Source: JAOUEA01 sp963790335
Lineage (GTDB): Bacteria > Actinomycetota > UBA4738 > HRBIN12
Assembly (NCBI GenBank): GCA_963790335.1
Contig: CAWBOB010000007.1
Location: 372,001-436,000 of the forward strand
Reading direction: 5' to 3'
DNA length: 64,000 nt
The translations under genes and the position numbers were made by a program. This document shows, in pieces, positions 61,932 to 64,000 of this stretch; positions within the stretch are counted from its first letter, which is position 1; every line of letters begins with the position of its first letter. Under the pieces are notes generated by a model. That model did not search any database. It was not told the origin of the DNA and worked only from the letters and a program-made list of their open reading frames with translations.

Positions 61932-62573
61932 CTAGCCCGCCGCGAGTCGCAGCGGCGCTCCCTCCGCGGTCGAGAACGTGACGGCCCGCATGCCCCGATC
62001 GCCCTCGACCACGGTGAGCGGCAGGACGTCATCGTCGGGGCCGAGCCAGCCGCGGAGCCGTGATGCGTCGCCCTCCAGCTCGACGTTGGCGATGCCGGTC
62101 ACGGCGACGTCGTGGCGGACCGTGGCGCTCCCCGGGTGCAGGCCGGGCGGCACGTCCCACGCGATGAAGAATGGGAACCATGGCTCACGAGCGGCGTCGG
62201 TGAGGCCGGCTCCTCGCCACCGGAGCTCGGCCCCGTCGGGGCGGACCCGGGACCCCTGCTCGATCCGGAGTCGCAGACGCTCCGCCGTCGCGTCGAGATC
62301 GGTGTCGGCGAGACACACCGCGAACCATCGATCGGCGCCGTCGGCGGTGAGACCGAGGAGGGCCCGACCGAGCACCGTCGTGCGGCCGACGTCGGGGTCC
62401 ACCACGGAGATGAGCTCGAGGTAGTCGTCGCCCATCGGCACGATCCGGTTGCCCGTGCCCCAGTCGGCATGCACCCCGCCGGGGAACGACGCGACCCCGT
62501 GCTCGCGGCGCAACCGTTCCCCGGCCTCGTCGAGATCCGCGACGGCGAGGACGACGTGATCGATCGAGTACAT
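61932..62573 (-). CDS. VOC-superfamily protein (glyoxalase-like)
   Basis: A 213-residue protein of the glyoxalase-like/VOC type. The first half, MYSIDHVVLAVADLDEAGER with VHADWGTGNRIVPMGDDYLE, is the typical metal-site His and Glu arrangement; the second half resembles a second betaalphabeta repeat. Such proteins include epimerases, dioxygenases and resistance proteins. Convergent with the cystathionine gene and divergent from the sugar dehydrogenase. Substrate unknown. Confidence 0.85.
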   Translation of the reverse strand: MYSIDHVVLAVADLDEAGERLRREHGVASFPGGVHADWGTGNRIVPMGDDYLELISVVDPDVGRTTVLGRALLGLTADGADRWFAVCLADTDLDATAERLRLRIEQGSRVRPDGAELRWRGAGLTDAAREPWFPFFIAWDVPPGLHPGSATVRHDVAVTGIANVELEGDASRLRGWLGPDDDVLPLTVVEGDRGMRAVTFSTAEGAPLRLAAG

Positions 62574-62632
62574 GGAGGCTCCCTTCCGTCGGCAACCCTA
62601 GCGTTGGTGACGAGCCGCGATACCGTCGCAGC

Positions 62633-63790
62633 ATGCGTCACGTGACGATGCCTGCCATGAGCCTCGTGCTCGTGCTCGCGTTCGCACCCGGCGCGGCCGG
62701 GATCGAGCCCCAACCCGTGCTCGACGGACTCGCGTTCCCGACGAACATGGCGATGCTCCCCGACGGCGCCTTCGTGTTCACGGAGAAGGAAACGGGCAGC
62801 GTGCGGGTCGTCACCCCCGAGGGCGAGCTGATCGATCGGCCGCTGACCACGGTCGCGGTCTCGCCCGGCGCAGAGCGCGGCCTGCTCGGCATCGCCGTGC
62901 ACCCCGACTTCGAGCGGGAACCCTGGATCTACCTCTACCTGTCCGATCCGGCCGATGGGTTGAATCGGCTGGTCCGGGTGCGGGTGCGGACCGACGGTGC
63001 CGCCACCGCCGGCGAGCCAGAGACGCTCCTCGTCGGGCTGAGCGCGGCGGCCGGGTATCACAACGGGGGCGACATGGTCTTCGCGCGCGACGGAACGATG
63101 TTCGTGGCGCTCGGCGAGGCCCACGAGCCCGAACGCGCGCAGGATCGCGACGACATCGGCGGCAAGCTCCTGCGGCTCGAGGCCGACGGCGACGTGCCGC
63201 CCGACAACCCGTTCGGCCCGGGTAACCCCGCGTGGTCGATCGGACACCGGAATTCGTTCGGACTCTGCGTCGACCCCGCCACCGGCGAGCTCTGGGAAAC
63301 CGAGAACGGACCCGATGTCGACGACGAGGTGAACCTGATCGAGGAGGGCGCGAACTACGGCTGGCCGGTGGTCACAGGCAGGGCCGGCGACGAGCGATTC
63401 ATCGACCCGGTGGCGGTCTTCCCCTCTCCGATCGCCCTGACGGGATGCGCGGTGGTCGACGGCGACGTGTGGTTCGGATCGTTCGACGGCCGATTGTGGA
63501 GGCTGGCCGACGGCGAGGGCTCCCCTCGGCCGGTCGTGCGCTTCCCGGCGGGCGTGACCGACGTGATGCTCGGGCCGGATCGGCTGCTTCTGGTCGCGAC
63601 GGCCGACGCCATCTGGACCGTCGACCCGAGCACCGAGCAGGACACATCGAGCCCCAGGGAGGATCCGGACGCCCCCTGGCCCCTGGCGGTCACGATCGCC
63701 CTGCTCGCCGTGCTCGGCGTCGCGCTCGTGGTCCGCCTCGCCGCCGGACGCCGGCTGCATCCCGGCGGTCGAGCCGGCCCGGTTCCCTGA
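62633..63790 (+). CDS. PQQ-type sugar dehydrogenase (glucose/sorbosone family)
   Basis: A 385-residue beta-propeller protein with a signal peptide ending near GAAGIEPQ and a C-terminal membrane helix (LAVTIALLAVLGVALVVRLA) with a basic tail. Motifs of the soluble aldose sugar dehydrogenase family are GLLGIAVHPDFEREPWIYLYLS, YHNGGDMVFARDG, DIGGKLLRLEADGDVPPDN, IGHRNSFGLCVDPATGELWE and EGANYGWPV. It may use PQQ outside the cell to oxidise sugars or aldoses. A TACCGT box 6 bases before the ATG suggests a leaderless start. Confidence 0.9.
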   Translation: MRHVTMPAMSLVLVLAFAPGAAGIEPQPVLDGLAFPTNMAMLPDGAFVFTEKETGSVRVVTPEGELIDRPLTTVAVSPGAERGLLGIAVHPDFEREPWIYLYLSDPADGLNRLVRVRVRTDGAATAGEPETLLVGLSAAAGYHNGGDMVFARDGTMFVALGEAHEPERAQDRDDIGGKLLRLEADGDVPPDNPFGPGNPAWSIGHRNSFGLCVDPATGELWETENGPDVDDEVNLIEEGANYGWPVVTGRAGDERFIDPVAVFPSPIALTGCAVVDGDVWFGSFDGRLWRLADGEGSPRPVVRFPAGVTDVMLGPDRLLLVATADAIWTVDPSTEQDTSSPREDPDAPWPLAVTIALLAVLGVALVVRLAAGRRLHPGGRAGPVP

Positions 63791-63904
63791 CGCGGAAAGG
63801 GAGACCGATCGGGTGCACGCGCGCTTCGGTGCCGATGCGCGACCCTCGCCGATCCGCAACTAGCATGGCCCGACCGATCCTGAGGCCTCCGGAGGTGCGG
63901 TGCG

Positions 63905-64000
63905 ATGACAGAGCAGGAACCGACGAAGAGGGCCGCGAAGGGCGCGCGGACCGCCGCGTCCACGTCCGGCGGATTCACCGCCGAGGAACGCGCGGCGATG
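63905..64000 (+). CDS. N-terminal part of a gene cut by the window end
   Basis: 32 codons are visible: MTEQEPTKRAAKGART, then ASTSGGFTAEERAAM. A GGAGGTG site precedes the ATG. The FTAEERAAM start resembles actinobacterial DUF1801-type small proteins, but this is only a resemblance. Confidence 0.5.
   Translation, partial: MTEQEPTKRAAKGARTAASTSGGFTAEERAAM

Overview
The window is high-GC, densely coded bacterial DNA with 4-base ATGA/GTGA stop-start overlaps, frequent GTG starts and several TANNNT -10 boxes placed 6-8 bases before start codons (leaderless pattern). Together with IclR control of glycerol genes, LLM-type F420 oxidoreductase-like and RskA-like genes, this suggests an actinomycete (Actinomycetota), probably an uncultured lineage; this is inference from style and gene content, because no rRNA or other marker was seen.

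Layout. 0-10 kb: ankyrin protein, MarR regulator, amidohydrolase + cupin, tldD-tldE, CBS-domain protein, type II NADH dehydrogenase, HAD phosphatase, and an alpha-hydroxyacid oxidase fused in frame to a PHP phosphoesterase. 10-24.3 kb: a large glycerol/triose-phosphate locus. An IclR regulator coupled to an orphan DhaL diverges from glpF-dhaK-dhaL-glpK-(His-rich repeat protein)-glpA-SdhB-like-SdhC-like-SdhD-like-[DhaM-HPr-EI fusion]-pgsA-epimerase-glpX. Glycerol enters by GlpF and is phosphorylated by GlpK; G3P is apparently oxidised by a GlpA flavoprotein paired with succinate-dehydrogenase-type Fe-S and cytochrome b subunits. Dihydroxyacetone is phosphorylated by DhaKL fed from PEP by a one-chain phosphorelay. 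PgsA and GlpX use the products for lipid and gluconeogenesis. The hybrid G3P dehydrogenase is the most interesting system here.

24.4-35 kb: small Zn/AT-hook-like protein, LLM oxidoreductase, an ECF sigma/anti-sigma pair, NfeD-type protease + SPFH protein, a second ECF sigma/anti-sigma-like pair with a promoter signature shared with a cupredoxin gene, PilT-type ATPase, a SufR-like regulator divergent from Mrp. 35-45 kb: membrane protein of unknown function, Lgt, a five-gene overlapping minus-strand operon (membrane protein, CPBP protease, PNPOx-like, SRPBCC, PAP2), methyltransferases, PIG-L deacetylase, leucyl aminopeptidase. 45-49 kb: TPP riboswitch-controlled thiN-thiB-thiP. 49-56 kb: histidine degradation (hutI with TauE-like permease on +, hutU-peptidase E-hutH on -). 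56-58 kb: two response regulators with EAL and GGDEF output domains. 58-64 kb: cystathionine beta-synthase, DUF429, cystathionine gamma-synthase/lyase, VOC protein, PQQ-type sugar dehydrogenase and a gene cut by the window end.

Reading frames are broken by apparent single-base indels at about 16.2, 28.1, 30.9, 35.3, 51.2 kb, and very densely between 53.3 and 57.8 kb. Because the broken pieces remain conserved in sequence and several breaks sit in base runs, assembly or sequencing error is the likeliest cause. There is no stretch over 300 bases without a gene. No tRNA, rRNA, CRISPR or insertion sequence was recognised.
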